Assembly (NCBI RefSeq): GCF_005144585.1
Contig: NZ_SSMQ01000021.1
Coordinates: 1-64,000, forward strand
DNA: 64,000 bases
Direction: 5' to 3'
Origin: Polyangium fumosum
Lineage (GTDB): Bacteria > Myxococcota_A > Polyangia > Polyangiales > Polyangiaceae
Both the position numbers and the translations under genes were made by a program. This document shows, in pieces, positions 49,463 through 57,702 of this stretch (position 1 is the stretch's first letter; every line of letters begins with the position of its first letter). The notes beneath the pieces were generated by a model. It saw only the letters and a program-made list of their open reading frames with translations. It was not told the DNA's origin and did no database searches.

Positions 49463-51211
49463 TCAGGTCTGGAGGTGCGATCGGAGCGTGCGGTGCTCGC
49501 GCCAGATCCCCTCGGGCATCTTGTCGCCGAACGATCCGAAGAACGCCTCCTGATCGGTGAGGTCCGCGAGCCACGCCTCGCGATCGATCGAGAAGAGATC
49601 GCTCATCGCGGACGCCGGGAGATCGAGCCCGCTCGTGTCGATCTCGCCCTCGTTCGGGAAGATGCCGAGCGCCGTCTCGCGGCCCTTTGCGCGGCCGTGC
49701 ACGCGCTCGTTGATCCAGCGCAGCACACGCAGGTTCTCGCCGAAGCCGGGCCAGAGGATCTTGCCCGCGTCGTTCGTGCGGAACCAGTTCACGTGGAAGA
49801 CCTTCGGGAAGGCCGGGCGCCCGCGCCCCATCTCGAGCCAGTGCCCGAAGTAGTCGCCCATGTTGTATCCACAGAACGGGCGCATCGCCATCGGGTCACG
49901 GCGCACGACGCCCACCTTGCCCGTGGCCGCCGCCGTGGTCTCCGAGGCCATCGACGCGCCGAGATACACGCCGTGCGCCCAGTCGCGCGCCTCGTACACG
50001 AGCGGCGCGAGCTTGGCCCTGCGGCCGCCGAACACGAACGCGCTGATCGGCACGCCCTCCGGCGCCTCCATCAACGACGACACGCACGGACACTGCTTCG
50101 CCGGCGCGCAGAAGCGGCTGTTCGGGTGCGCCGCGGGCTCCTTGCTCGTGGGCGTCCAGGACCTGCCCTGCCAGTCCGTGAGCTCGGCCGGCACCTGGCC
50201 GTCCATGCCCTCCCACCACGGCTGCCGATCCCGCGTCATCGCCACGTTCGTAAAGATCGTGTTGCGCTGGACCGTGGCGAGCGCATTCGGATTCGTCTTC
50301 CGGCTCGTGCCCGGGGCGACGCCGAAAAAGCCTGCCTCGGGGTTCACCGCCCAAAGCCGACCATCCGGGCCGACGCGCAGCCACGCGATGTCGTCGCCGA
50401 CAGTCCACACCTTCCAGCCCTGCTGGCTCGCGGGCGGCACGAGCATCGCCAGGTTCGTCTTGCCGCAGGCGCTCGGGAATGCAGCGCAGATGTACGTGAC
50501 GTTCCCCGAAGGATCCTCGAGCCCCATGATGAGCATGTGCTCCGCGAGCCAGCCCTCGTCGCGCGCCATGGTGCTCGCGATGCGCAGCGCGAAGCACTTC
50601 TTGCCGAGCAGCGCGTTGCCGCCGTAGCCCGAGCCCACGCTCCAGATGAGGCGCTCCTTCGGGAAATGCGCGATGAAGCGGCGGTTCGGGTCGAGGTCGC
50701 CGAGCGAGTGAAGGCCCCGGCAGAAGTCACTCGACGCGCCGAGGTGATCGAGCGCGACCTTCCCCATGCGCGTCATGATCCGCATGCTGGCCGCGACATA
50801 AGCGCTGTCCGTGATCTCGACGCCGACCTTCGAAGCGGGCGAGCCGACCGGGCCCATCAGGTACGGGACCACGTACATCGTCCGTCCGCGCATCGAACCG
50901 TTGAAGAGCGGGCCGACCTTCTCGCGCGCGTCCGCGGGCGACATCCAGTTGTTCGTCGGCCCAGCATCCTCGGCCCGATCCGAGCAGATGAAGGTCAGAT
51001 GCTCGGTGCGCGCCACATCGGACGGATGGCTCCGGTGCAGGTAACACCCGGGGTACGCGGCCTGATCGAGCTCGTGCAGCGTGCCGTCCCGAAGCATGGC
51101 CTGCACGAGGCCGCGATACTCTTCCTCGGAGCCATCACACCACACCACGCGGTCGGGCTCCGTCTGGCGGGCCACCTCGTCGACCCACGCGGAAAGGCTC
51201 TGATTGTTCAT
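49463..51211 (-). CDS. pckG: Phosphoenolpyruvate carboxykinase (GTP)
   Basis: The 582-aa enzyme converts oxaloacetate and GTP to phosphoenolpyruvate, CO2 and GDP in gluconeogenesis. It is of the GTP type by sequence: the hypervariable P-loop with reactive Cys is AFPSACGKTNLAML. Others are WTVGDDIAWLRVGPDGRLWA, GFFGVAPGTSRKTNPNA, and the guanine-binding region around FCGYNMGDYFGHWLEMG. Length is normal. The start ATG 51211 (MNNQSLSAWVDEVARQ) matches the family N-terminus. It is divergent from the phosphatase gene with 140 bp between them. Its product phosphoenolpyruvate is also a substrate of the DAHP synthase encoded nearby. Confidence 0.96.
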   Translation of the reverse strand: MNNQSLSAWVDEVARQTEPDRVVWCDGSEEEYRGLVQAMLRDGTLHELDQAAYPGCYLHRSHPSDVARTEHLTFICSDRAEDAGPTNNWMSPADAREKVGPLFNGSMRGRTMYVVPYLMGPVGSPASKVGVEITDSAYVAASMRIMTRMGKVALDHLGASSDFCRGLHSLGDLDPNRRFIAHFPKERLIWSVGSGYGGNALLGKKCFALRIASTMARDEGWLAEHMLIMGLEDPSGNVTYICAAFPSACGKTNLAMLVPPASQQGWKVWTVGDDIAWLRVGPDGRLWAVNPEAGFFGVAPGTSRKTNPNALATVQRNTIFTNVAMTRDRQPWWEGMDGQVPAELTDWQGRSWTPTSKEPAAHPNSRFCAPAKQCPCVSSLMEAPEGVPISAFVFGGRRAKLAPLVYEARDWAHGVYLGASMASETTAAATGKVGVVRRDPMAMRPFCGYNMGDYFGHWLEMGRGRPAFPKVFHVNWFRTNDAGKILWPGFGENLRVLRWINERVHGRAKGRETALGIFPNEGEIDTSGLDLPASAMSDLFSIDREAWLADLTDQEAFFGSFGDKMPEGIWREHRTLRSHLQT

Positions 51212-51351
51212 GGCGCGGTAGAGTAGCCCCCACGAAAGCGAGACGCTACCGGGTGAGAATCCGCGGGGAATCGCGGTCACACCGCCCGATGTGACGAGGG
51301 CGTGCGCGCTTTCCCGGGCAAGATGGCCGAAGTGCGGTACTCTCGCCCGCT

Positions 51352-52212
51352 GTGCGACGCGTCGTCGTGCTTCCAGAACGCGGCAAGCTCATCGTCGCCA
51401 CGGACCTGCAGGGTCACGTGGACGACTTCGAGCGTATTGCTGCCATTTTCGAACGCGCCGCCCGCGAGCCCGACGGGGCCGTCCTGGTCGTCACAGGCGA
51501 CCTGGTACACGGGCCCGAGCTCGCCGAGATGGATTGGCCTGACTACCTCGGCAGCTACTACGAGGGCGACTCGCCGGAGGTGCTCGAACGAGCGCGGGAC
51601 CTGCAAAACAGGTACCCGGGGCGTGTTCACTATCTGCTCGGCAACCACGAGCACGCGCACGTGGGCGGCCCGATCGTCGCGAAGTTCTTCCCGGACGAAG
51701 CGATGCGGCTCGAGGAGCTGCTCGGCGACGAGGGCACGCTGGCGATGCGCGCCTGGTTCCGTACGTGGCCGTTCGTCGCGGTGGCCCCGAAGGCTCAGCT
51801 CGTCATGCTGCACGCTGCGCCGCACGCGCGCATCCAGAGCCGCGACGATCTCGAGAACCTGTCGCTCGACGGCTGTACAGGCCTGACGCTCGAAGAGATG
51901 GCCGCGCGCGGGACGCTCGGGGCATTGCTTTGGGCTCGGACGACCTCGTCCGAGCGCGCCTGGGCCTTCCTGCGCGCCATACACCCGAACGCGCGTGTCG
52001 CCGTGTACGGCCACGACGTCGCGCGGACGGGCTACGCGATCGATCGCGAGCCGATGCTCTGCGTGTCGACGAGCTTCGGCTGCTTCGACGGGGACAAGAT
52101 GTATCTGGAGTGGGATCTCTCGGAGGCCGCCGCGAACGCCGAGGACGTGGCCCGCCGAGGCCTCCGGCTCTTGCACCCGGGGGCCCCGGCGGTTCACCGG
52201 GTCGCGTTCTAG
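51352..52212 (+). CDS. Calcineurin-like metallophosphoesterase
   Basis: The 286-aa protein of the PPP-like metallophosphoesterase fold has the motifs DLQGHVDDF (first metal site; family consensus D-x-H, here D-x-Q-G-H), VTGDLVHG, LLGNHEHAHVGG, VMLHAAPH and VAVYGHDVA. These are the five blocks of a bacterial Ser/Thr protein phosphatase or diadenosine-tetraphosphatase relative. The first block departs from D-I-H-G, so metal coordination may differ. The start is GTG 51352. It ends 4 bp inside the convergent FTR1 gene. Confidence 0.83.
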   Translation: MRRVVVLPERGKLIVATDLQGHVDDFERIAAIFERAAREPDGAVLVVTGDLVHGPELAEMDWPDYLGSYYEGDSPEVLERARDLQNRYPGRVHYLLGNHEHAHVGGPIVAKFFPDEAMRLEELLGDEGTLAMRAWFRTWPFVAVAPKAQLVMLHAAPHARIQSRDDLENLSLDGCTGLTLEEMAARGTLGALLWARTTSSERAWAFLRAIHPNARVAVYGHDVARTGYAIDREPMLCVSTSFGCFDGDKMYLEWDLSEAAANAEDVARRGLRLLHPGAPAVHRVAF

Positions 52213-54185
52213 CCCTTCGCCGGCGCGGGCGTGGCGCCGCGCGGCGGGGGGCCGGCTGCGGGCGAACGCTTGTTCCAGACGTACGCGCCCACCGCGAGCG
52301 CGAGGAGAATGAGCTGCGCGGTGATCGTCTCCAGCGTCGGGTAGAAGCCGACGACGGGCACGCTCGGCAGGCCGACGCGGTGCGCCGGCACGACGCCCGC
52401 CATCTGCAACGCCGAGAGGCCCTGACCGATGAACACGACCGCAAGGCCGTAGAGCAAGTAGCTCGAGATGCGGAAGAAGACCTGCGGCGGCGCGAAACGT
52501 CCGGCCCGGGTGTACGCGGACACGATGATCACGAGCACGACCGCGCCGACGGCTGCGCCCACGACGGCCGCGAGCGATGACGCGTCGGACGCGAGCAGGG
52601 CCTGGTAGAAGAGGACGGTCTCGAACGCCTCGCGGTAGGCGGCGAGGAACGAGACGCCGAAGAGCGAGAGCGCCGCCTTGCGGGGCGAGATGTGCTCCTT
52701 GAGGAAGCGCATCCAGCGCTGGACCTCGCGCTTCGCGAGCAGCGAGTAGCTCACGTAGAAGAGCACGGCCGTCGCGAGCAGGGCCGTGACGCCCTCGATG
52801 AGCTCGCGCTTCGCGCCCGAGATCGTGACGAGCCGGAGCGAGAGGAGGAACGTGAGCATGCCGAGGACGATCGCCACGGCCCACCCCGCGTGGACATACC
52901 GCTTCTTGTCCCCGTGGCCCGCTTGCGCCGCGAGGCCGAGCAGCGCCGCGACGAGCAGCGCCGCCTCGACGCCCTCGCGCACGACGATGCCGCCGCTCGA
53001 GATCGCCGTGGACACGAAGCTCGTCCGCTTCGCGCCTTCCTTGAGCCGCGACTCGGCCGCCGTGAGCTCCGCGAGCGTGCGGCTGATCGAAGCGTTGAGC
53101 TCGGCCGGCGTCTCGCCGCGATCGAGCGCGGCTCGCAGGCCCATGTAGTGATCCTCGATCCGCGCCACGACGCCGGCGTCCATCGACTTGAGCTGCGCCT
53201 CGACTGGCTCGACGCCTTCAAGGTAGCTGTCGATGATCTGCCCCTTCGCGCCCTCACGATCGCCGCGCTGGAGCGCGACGCGCGCCCGATCGAGCTTCGC
53301 CCGCGCGAGCGCGAGCGGCGAGCGGGCCGCGCGATCCTCGTACGGCGCGCGCTTGCGAAGGTCCGCGAGCGTCGCAGACACACGATCCTGCGCGATGCCC
53401 GCGGAGAGCAGCTCCTCCCGCAGCGATCCATCCGAGCGGGTCGCGAGCTCCCCGAGCGCGTACGTCGGCGAGCCGTCTGCGGGCGCCTCCGTGTGGCGCA
53501 ACGAGACGACGTAGAACGCGACGTCCCACCGCTCAGCCTCGCTGAGCTGCGAGAACGGCACCATCGCGGTGCCCTGCACGCCGAAGCGCACGGTGCTCGC
53601 GACGCGGAAAGGCGTCATGCCGTCCGCCACGTCCGGATCCCAGAAATTCGCGGGCCGCGGGTTCAGCGTCGCGGCCTTCGGCGTGTCGCCGCGACCTTGC
53701 TCGCCGTGGCACTCGGTGCAGTGCTTCTGGAAGATGGCCCGGCCTCGCTCCGCGTTCGGGGCCGCCGCGGGCGCCTCCGCGAGGCGGAACGCGCCGAGGA
53801 TCGCCGTGCGCGCGTCGAGCGTCGCCGCCGTCACCTCGCTCGCGGGCGCCTTCTTGTCGACGAGCGTGCGCACCTTGCCGACGAGCGAAGGCAGATCCAC
53901 GCGCGGCGCATCGGCAGGCAGCGCGGGCTGGATCCTCCCGGCGATCTTCGCGCCGTCGTCGAGCAGCGAGAGCTGCTCGTCGTACTCGCCCTGGTTCGTG
54001 ATCGCGCCGTGGTCCACGGCGCCGCCGTAGTCCGCGCCCACGTAGCCGAGCACGTGCACGAGGCGCTGCGCTTCGACCTCGGGCGGATCGCCGTAGTCCG
54101 CCCTCGCGAGGGGCGCTGCCACGACCACCAGCGCCGCCGCGAGCAGCGCCACGAGCGACCGGAGACGGGCGAAGATGAAAATCAT
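52209..54185 (-). CDS. Cytochrome c-FTR1 iron permease fusion
   Basis: The 658-aa protein has a signal peptide (ARLRSLVALLAAALVVVAAP). A periplasmic region of about 350 residues follows, carrying a c-type haem site CTECH with downstream Met in GTAMVPFSQL, and a helical segment. The FTR1 permease domain comes next, with seven helices. Both FTR1 iron-transfer motifs of R-E-x-x-E type are present: VVREGVEAALLV and AYREAFETVLFY. FTR1 permeases move ferric iron produced by a coupled oxidase. Here the fused cytochrome could supply the redox step, as known for bacterial cytochrome-FTR1 proteins. The start ATG 54185 opens the signal peptide, and no ribosome site is visible. Confidence 0.9.
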   Translation of the reverse strand: MIFIFARLRSLVALLAAALVVVAAPLARADYGDPPEVEAQRLVHVLGYVGADYGGAVDHGAITNQGEYDEQLSLLDDGAKIAGRIQPALPADAPRVDLPSLVGKVRTLVDKKAPASEVTAATLDARTAILGAFRLAEAPAAAPNAERGRAIFQKHCTECHGEQGRGDTPKAATLNPRPANFWDPDVADGMTPFRVASTVRFGVQGTAMVPFSQLSEAERWDVAFYVVSLRHTEAPADGSPTYALGELATRSDGSLREELLSAGIAQDRVSATLADLRKRAPYEDRAARSPLALARAKLDRARVALQRGDREGAKGQIIDSYLEGVEPVEAQLKSMDAGVVARIEDHYMGLRAALDRGETPAELNASISRTLAELTAAESRLKEGAKRTSFVSTAISSGGIVVREGVEAALLVAALLGLAAQAGHGDKKRYVHAGWAVAIVLGMLTFLLSLRLVTISGAKRELIEGVTALLATAVLFYVSYSLLAKREVQRWMRFLKEHISPRKAALSLFGVSFLAAYREAFETVLFYQALLASDASSLAAVVGAAVGAVVLVIIVSAYTRAGRFAPPQVFFRISSYLLYGLAVVFIGQGLSALQMAGVVPAHRVGLPSVPVVGFYPTLETITAQLILLALAVGAYVWNKRSPAAGPPPRGATPAPAKG

Positions 54186-54193
54186 GTTCAACA

Positions 54194-54221
54194 ACTGTAC
54201 CGAAACCACGACCCGTTGCAA
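54194..54221 (-). promoter_or_regulatory. Candidate promoter of the iron permease gene
   Basis: Reading the minus strand, TTGCAA (54221-54216) and TACAGT (54199-54194) are separated by 16 bp in a locally AT-rich stretch. The -10 ends only 8 bp before the ATG, so a transcript starting at normal distance would be nearly leaderless, which fits the lack of a ribosome site. No clear Fur box is seen. Confidence 0.35.
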
Positions 54222-54229
54222 GGGCTGGA

Positions 54230-55180
54230 TCAGAAGTGATCCAAGGACCCGAAGAACGTTTTTCCGGGATCGATCATGGGAAAACCCTCGCCGAGTGCAA
54301 GCACCATCGCGATGGCCGTGGGGCGGTTTCTTGCGACGAACGGTTCGCCTTCGAGGGGCGGGGGCAGCCAGCTCGCGACGTGCGCCGCGCCCTCGGTGAG
54401 CGCGATCCGCCGGAGGGCGCCGAGGACGTCCTCCCGCGGGATCCCGGGCGCGGCCCACTCGTCGACCCACAACGTGCGGGGCGGCGGTTCGGCGCCGTCG
54501 TCACGGTTGCCGCCGTGGAGCGCGGCGAGCACGTACCCGACATCGCGCCCGTCGCGGCGCAGGATCCAGCCGAGATCGCCGTGGTTGCGGAAGCGGAAGT
54601 AGCGCAGGATCTCGAGCGTGCGCGCGGGCCGCACGAACGACGGATCCCAGGACGCGTCGTACGTGTCGAGCATCCAGGGCTCGTCCTCGGGCGTGGAAGG
54701 GCGCACGTCGAGCGAGGTCGCGGCGGGGAGCGCAGAAGTGATCGTCGTGTGCTCGAGCGCGGGCAATGCGACGAAGCCGAGCCGCTCGTAGAAGCCGGGA
54801 TCGATGTCCGAAAAGAGCAACGCGAGCGCGACGCCGTCCGCGCGCGCTTCGTCGAGCACGGCGCGAAGCAGCTCGCTCGCGGCGCCGGTCCCGCGCGCGT
54901 CGGGCCGCGTAAAGACCGCGCCGATGCCCACGCCCGGGGCCTTGCCGCCGCCAGGAACGCTCACGGACAGGCCGTACCGCTTGATGCCCGCGACGAGCCG
55001 CCCCGTGTCGTCAAGCAGGCCCGTGTACCGCAGGATCGCTGGTCCGGCGCGGCGAAGCTGCGCGCGCTGGGCCTCGATGTGCGCGTCGACCGAGCGGCCG
55101 CCCGACCAGATCACGTGCGTCTGCCGCGCCGCCTCGGCGACGAGCGCATCATCGAGCTGAGGAACGTAGATGCGGCTCAC
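54230..55180 (-). CDS. GNAT acetyltransferase, Eis-like
   Basis: The 316-aa protein has an N-terminal GNAT domain with the acetyl-CoA loop in VFTRPDARGTGAASELLRAV and the ALLFSDIDPGFYERLGF strand. A second GNAT-like half follows, the arrangement of the Eis/enhanced-intracellular-survival family, although shorter than the usual 400 aa because the sterol-carrier-like C-terminal domain is missing. The acceptor is unknown. Its GTG start overlaps the stop of the kynureninase-like gene (GTGA), so the two are coupled and may act on related substrates. Confidence 0.83.
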   Translation of the reverse strand: MSRIYVPQLDDALVAEAARQTHVIWSGGRSVDAHIEAQRAQLRRAGPAILRYTGLLDDTGRLVAGIKRYGLSVSVPGGGKAPGVGIGAVFTRPDARGTGAASELLRAVLDEARADGVALALLFSDIDPGFYERLGFVALPALEHTTITSALPAATSLDVRPSTPEDEPWMLDTYDASWDPSFVRPARTLEILRYFRFRNHGDLGWILRRDGRDVGYVLAALHGGNRDDGAEPPPRTLWVDEWAAPGIPREDVLGALRRIALTEGAAHVASWLPPPLEGEPFVARNRPTAIAMVLALGEGFPMIDPGKTFFGSLDHF

Positions 55181-56373
55181 GACGACGCGACCTCCCGGCG
55201 AATCTCCTCGGCGACGGCGAGCGTGCCGTGATCGATCTCGTCGTCCGTGAGGTAAGGCGCGGGGCCGATGCGCACGAGGTCGCCGCGTGAATCGACGAAG
55301 ATCCCGCGCGCGCGGAGCCGATCGACGACACGCCCGGCGCCCGGCGATCGTACGGCCACGAAAGCGCCGCGCCGCTCGTCCACGCGGGACGAGGCCACGT
55401 GCTCCGTGATCCCCGCCTCGTCGAGCTTCGCGAGGATACGGCGCGTTTGCCGCAGGGAGATCGCGCGGAGCGACGGGACGTCGAGCCCGAACCTGTCCCA
55501 GTGCTGGAGCACGGCATCGGCGCGGTAGACCGGCGTGGCATCAAACGTCGCGCCCGAGAACCGCGCGCCGCCCGGCCCGTACCCCACGGTCTCCGTGCGA
55601 TCCCCCTCGAGCGCCGAAAAATCCGCGAACCAGCCGGTGTCCGCCGGCCGAAGTTTCGTGGTGGCGGGGAACCGCAAGAAGCAGATCCCCTCCCCTAGTT
55701 GCGCGTACTTGTAGCCGCCGGCCGTCACGAAGAGCGCGTCCTTCGCGGGTCCCCACGCGATCGGGACCACGTTGAACCCGTGGTACGCATCGACGAGCGG
55801 GACGGCGCCGACCTCCACCGCGCGCGCCACGATCTCGCCGATCCGCGGCACGACGAACGCGTCCTCGAAGAGCACGGCCGAGAGCGCGACGAGGCTCGTG
55901 CCGGGCACGATCGCTTCGAGGAAACGATCCACGAGGCTCTCGCGATCCGCCGTGTCGACCCACGTGACCCGCAGGCCGTCCTCCGCGAGCCTGGATAGTT
56001 GGCGGTGCAACGAATGAAACTCCGACCGCGTCGTGACCACGCACGGCGCTGAGGCGAGCGGGAAACACGAGAGCAGCCGCGTGACGAGCTCGTGCGTGCT
56101 CTTGCCGAAGGAAATCGCGTCCCCCTCGTCGAAGCCGAGGCGCCCGAGGATGCGGCGCCCGACGGACTCCATCTTCGGGAAGACCGCGCGGTACCACTTG
56201 TCGTCCACGAGCCGCGCGGCGTCGTCGAACGCCTCGATCATCGCGGCGCGCGCCACGTCGGGCCACGCCTGGTGCGAGTGGCCCGTGAGCAGCACGCGCT
56301 CGTCCGTCAAGAACCGGCCGTACGCGGCCCGAAACGCGCCGAGATCCAGCGCGCGCCCCGCCTCGTCGCTCAT
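55177..56373 (-). CDS. PLP-dependent kynureninase-like enzyme
   Basis: The 398-aa protein is a fold-type I, aminotransferase class V relative. N-terminal TGHSHQAWPDVARAA, a central VDAYHGFNVVPIAWG with the cofactor-binding Asp, and the Schiff-base Lys in VTAGGYKYAQLGEGICFL match the kynureninase branch better than cysteine desulfurases. Kynureninase cleaves kynurenine to anthranilate and alanine. No other tryptophan-catabolism genes are present, so function is tentative. The start at 56373 has a strong GGGGAGG site, 16 bp after the lipoprotein stop, making a three-gene unit with the GNAT gene. Confidence 0.82.
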   Translation of the reverse strand: MSDEAGRALDLGAFRAAYGRFLTDERVLLTGHSHQAWPDVARAAMIEAFDDAARLVDDKWYRAVFPKMESVGRRILGRLGFDEGDAISFGKSTHELVTRLLSCFPLASAPCVVTTRSEFHSLHRQLSRLAEDGLRVTWVDTADRESLVDRFLEAIVPGTSLVALSAVLFEDAFVVPRIGEIVARAVEVGAVPLVDAYHGFNVVPIAWGPAKDALFVTAGGYKYAQLGEGICFLRFPATTKLRPADTGWFADFSALEGDRTETVGYGPGGARFSGATFDATPVYRADAVLQHWDRFGLDVPSLRAISLRQTRRILAKLDEAGITEHVASSRVDERRGAFVAVRSPGAGRVVDRLRARGIFVDSRGDLVRIGPAPYLTDDEIDHGTLAVAEEIRREVASS

Positions 56374-56389
56374 GCGCCTACCTCCCCGA

Positions 56390-57646
56390 TCACTTCGCGC
56401 CGGGCCGCGAATACGACACGGTCACGCTCGTGTCGACCGAGGTGTTTTGTTTCTCGGTCTTGCCGCCTGCGCTGATCTGCACCTCGAGCGTCATCGCGCT
56501 CTTCACGGTCATCGAGCCGCCCGTCGGCGCGACGTCCGTCGTGTCGAGCACGCTCGTGCCGCTGCCCTGCGACTTGAACGCGACGAGCCGCGCCGACGCG
56601 CCCGGGGGCATGCCCGGCGGCGTCACCGTATCCTTCGCCGCGAGCTGCTTCACCGCGACGTCCAGCGTGAGCACGTCGCCCTTGCGCTCCTTCAACGTGA
56701 ACGTCGAGACCTGCAGGAGATCCGCGCCGTTCGCCGTGAGCCGGCCGAGCACCTCCCACTTCGCGCCGGCGCCCACGGGCTCGTCCGGCAGCGGCGCCAT
56801 CATCGACTCGATCGACTGCGTCATGCCCGTCATCATCTGCTGCGCCGCCTGCGGCACGGCCTTCGGCATGCTCATGGTCACGTCGTGCACGCGGCCCTTC
56901 TCGTCGACGAAGTACCGCATCCCGAGCCCCTTGATCGGCTCGAGCTGCGGGCGCAGCGCCTCGGCGATCTTGTCCTGCCCCGCCCCCTGCGACTCGACCG
57001 CGACGTCCTTCAACGTGCCCTCGATCGGCCAGTCGTTCCCCTTCTTGTCGCCGGTCGAGAAGTCGAACGTCATGACCATGCGCGGCATCTTCGTGGGCGG
57101 CAGGTTCATGCCCGCCGCGCTCATCGCCATCTCGAGCGCCATGCCCATGCGCAGCGGCTTCGACGTGCCCTTCACGAGCGCGTAGGACGCAGCCGTTCGC
57201 GGCTCGCCGCCCGCCACGAGCAGCCGCACGACCGGCCGCCCACCTGTCGGGACGAGTTTGTCCGCGACGCCCTTGGGCAAAATCCCGTTCGGCGCGTCGG
57301 GCACCGAGGTCTTCGCGGCCACGTCGGCCGCGGGCTTCGTGTCGCCCTTCGGCGCCGCCGCCTTCGCTTCTTCCTTCGGCTCCGACTTCGCCTTCTCGTC
57401 GGCCTTGGGCTCGTCCTTCGGGGCCTCCGCTTTCGCCTCCGCCTCGGGCTTCGGCGCCTCCTCGGGCTTCGCTTCGGCCTCGGCCTTCGGCTCCGCTTTC
57501 GCCTCGGGCTTCGGCGCATCCGCCTTCGCCTTTGCCTCGTCGACCTTCTCCGGCGCGGGCACCGGCGCGGTGTCCTTGGACTCACACGCTAGAAGCGAAA
57601 AAGCGAGCAGGCCGGCGAGCGGCAACCCCAGGAGTGACCTCGACAT
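56390..57646 (-). CDS. Putative lipoprotein with Lys/Ala/Glu/Pro-rich linker
   Basis: The 418-aa protein has a lipoprotein signal (MSRSLLGLPLAGLLAFSLLAC, Cys at residue 21). About 90 residues of Lys-Ala-Glu-Pro repeats follow, probably an extended spacer from the membrane. The C-terminal 300-residue domain is soluble. Segments such as GMRYFVDEKGRVHDVTMSMP and VGAGAKWEVLGRL resemble DUF6263-type lipoproteins that sense or bind something at the envelope, but I cannot name a function. The start has GGAGGG 9 nt upstream. It is the first gene of a unit with the kynureninase-like and GNAT genes. Confidence 0.8.
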   Translation of the reverse strand: MSRSLLGLPLAGLLAFSLLACESKDTAPVPAPEKVDEAKAKADAPKPEAKAEPKAEAEAKPEEAPKPEAEAKAEAPKDEPKADEKAKSEPKEEAKAAAPKGDTKPAADVAAKTSVPDAPNGILPKGVADKLVPTGGRPVVRLLVAGGEPRTAASYALVKGTSKPLRMGMALEMAMSAAGMNLPPTKMPRMVMTFDFSTGDKKGNDWPIEGTLKDVAVESQGAGQDKIAEALRPQLEPIKGLGMRYFVDEKGRVHDVTMSMPKAVPQAAQQMMTGMTQSIESMMAPLPDEPVGAGAKWEVLGRLTANGADLLQVSTFTLKERKGDVLTLDVAVKQLAAKDTVTPPGMPPGASARLVAFKSQGSGTSVLDTTDVAPTGGSMTVKSAMTLEVQISAGGKTEKQNTSVDTSVTVSYSRPGAK

Positions 57647-57702
57647 CACGAAACACCCTCCACAGCCGGCCCGACCGAACTCTGGCGGCGGCCGAGCCTG
57701 CT

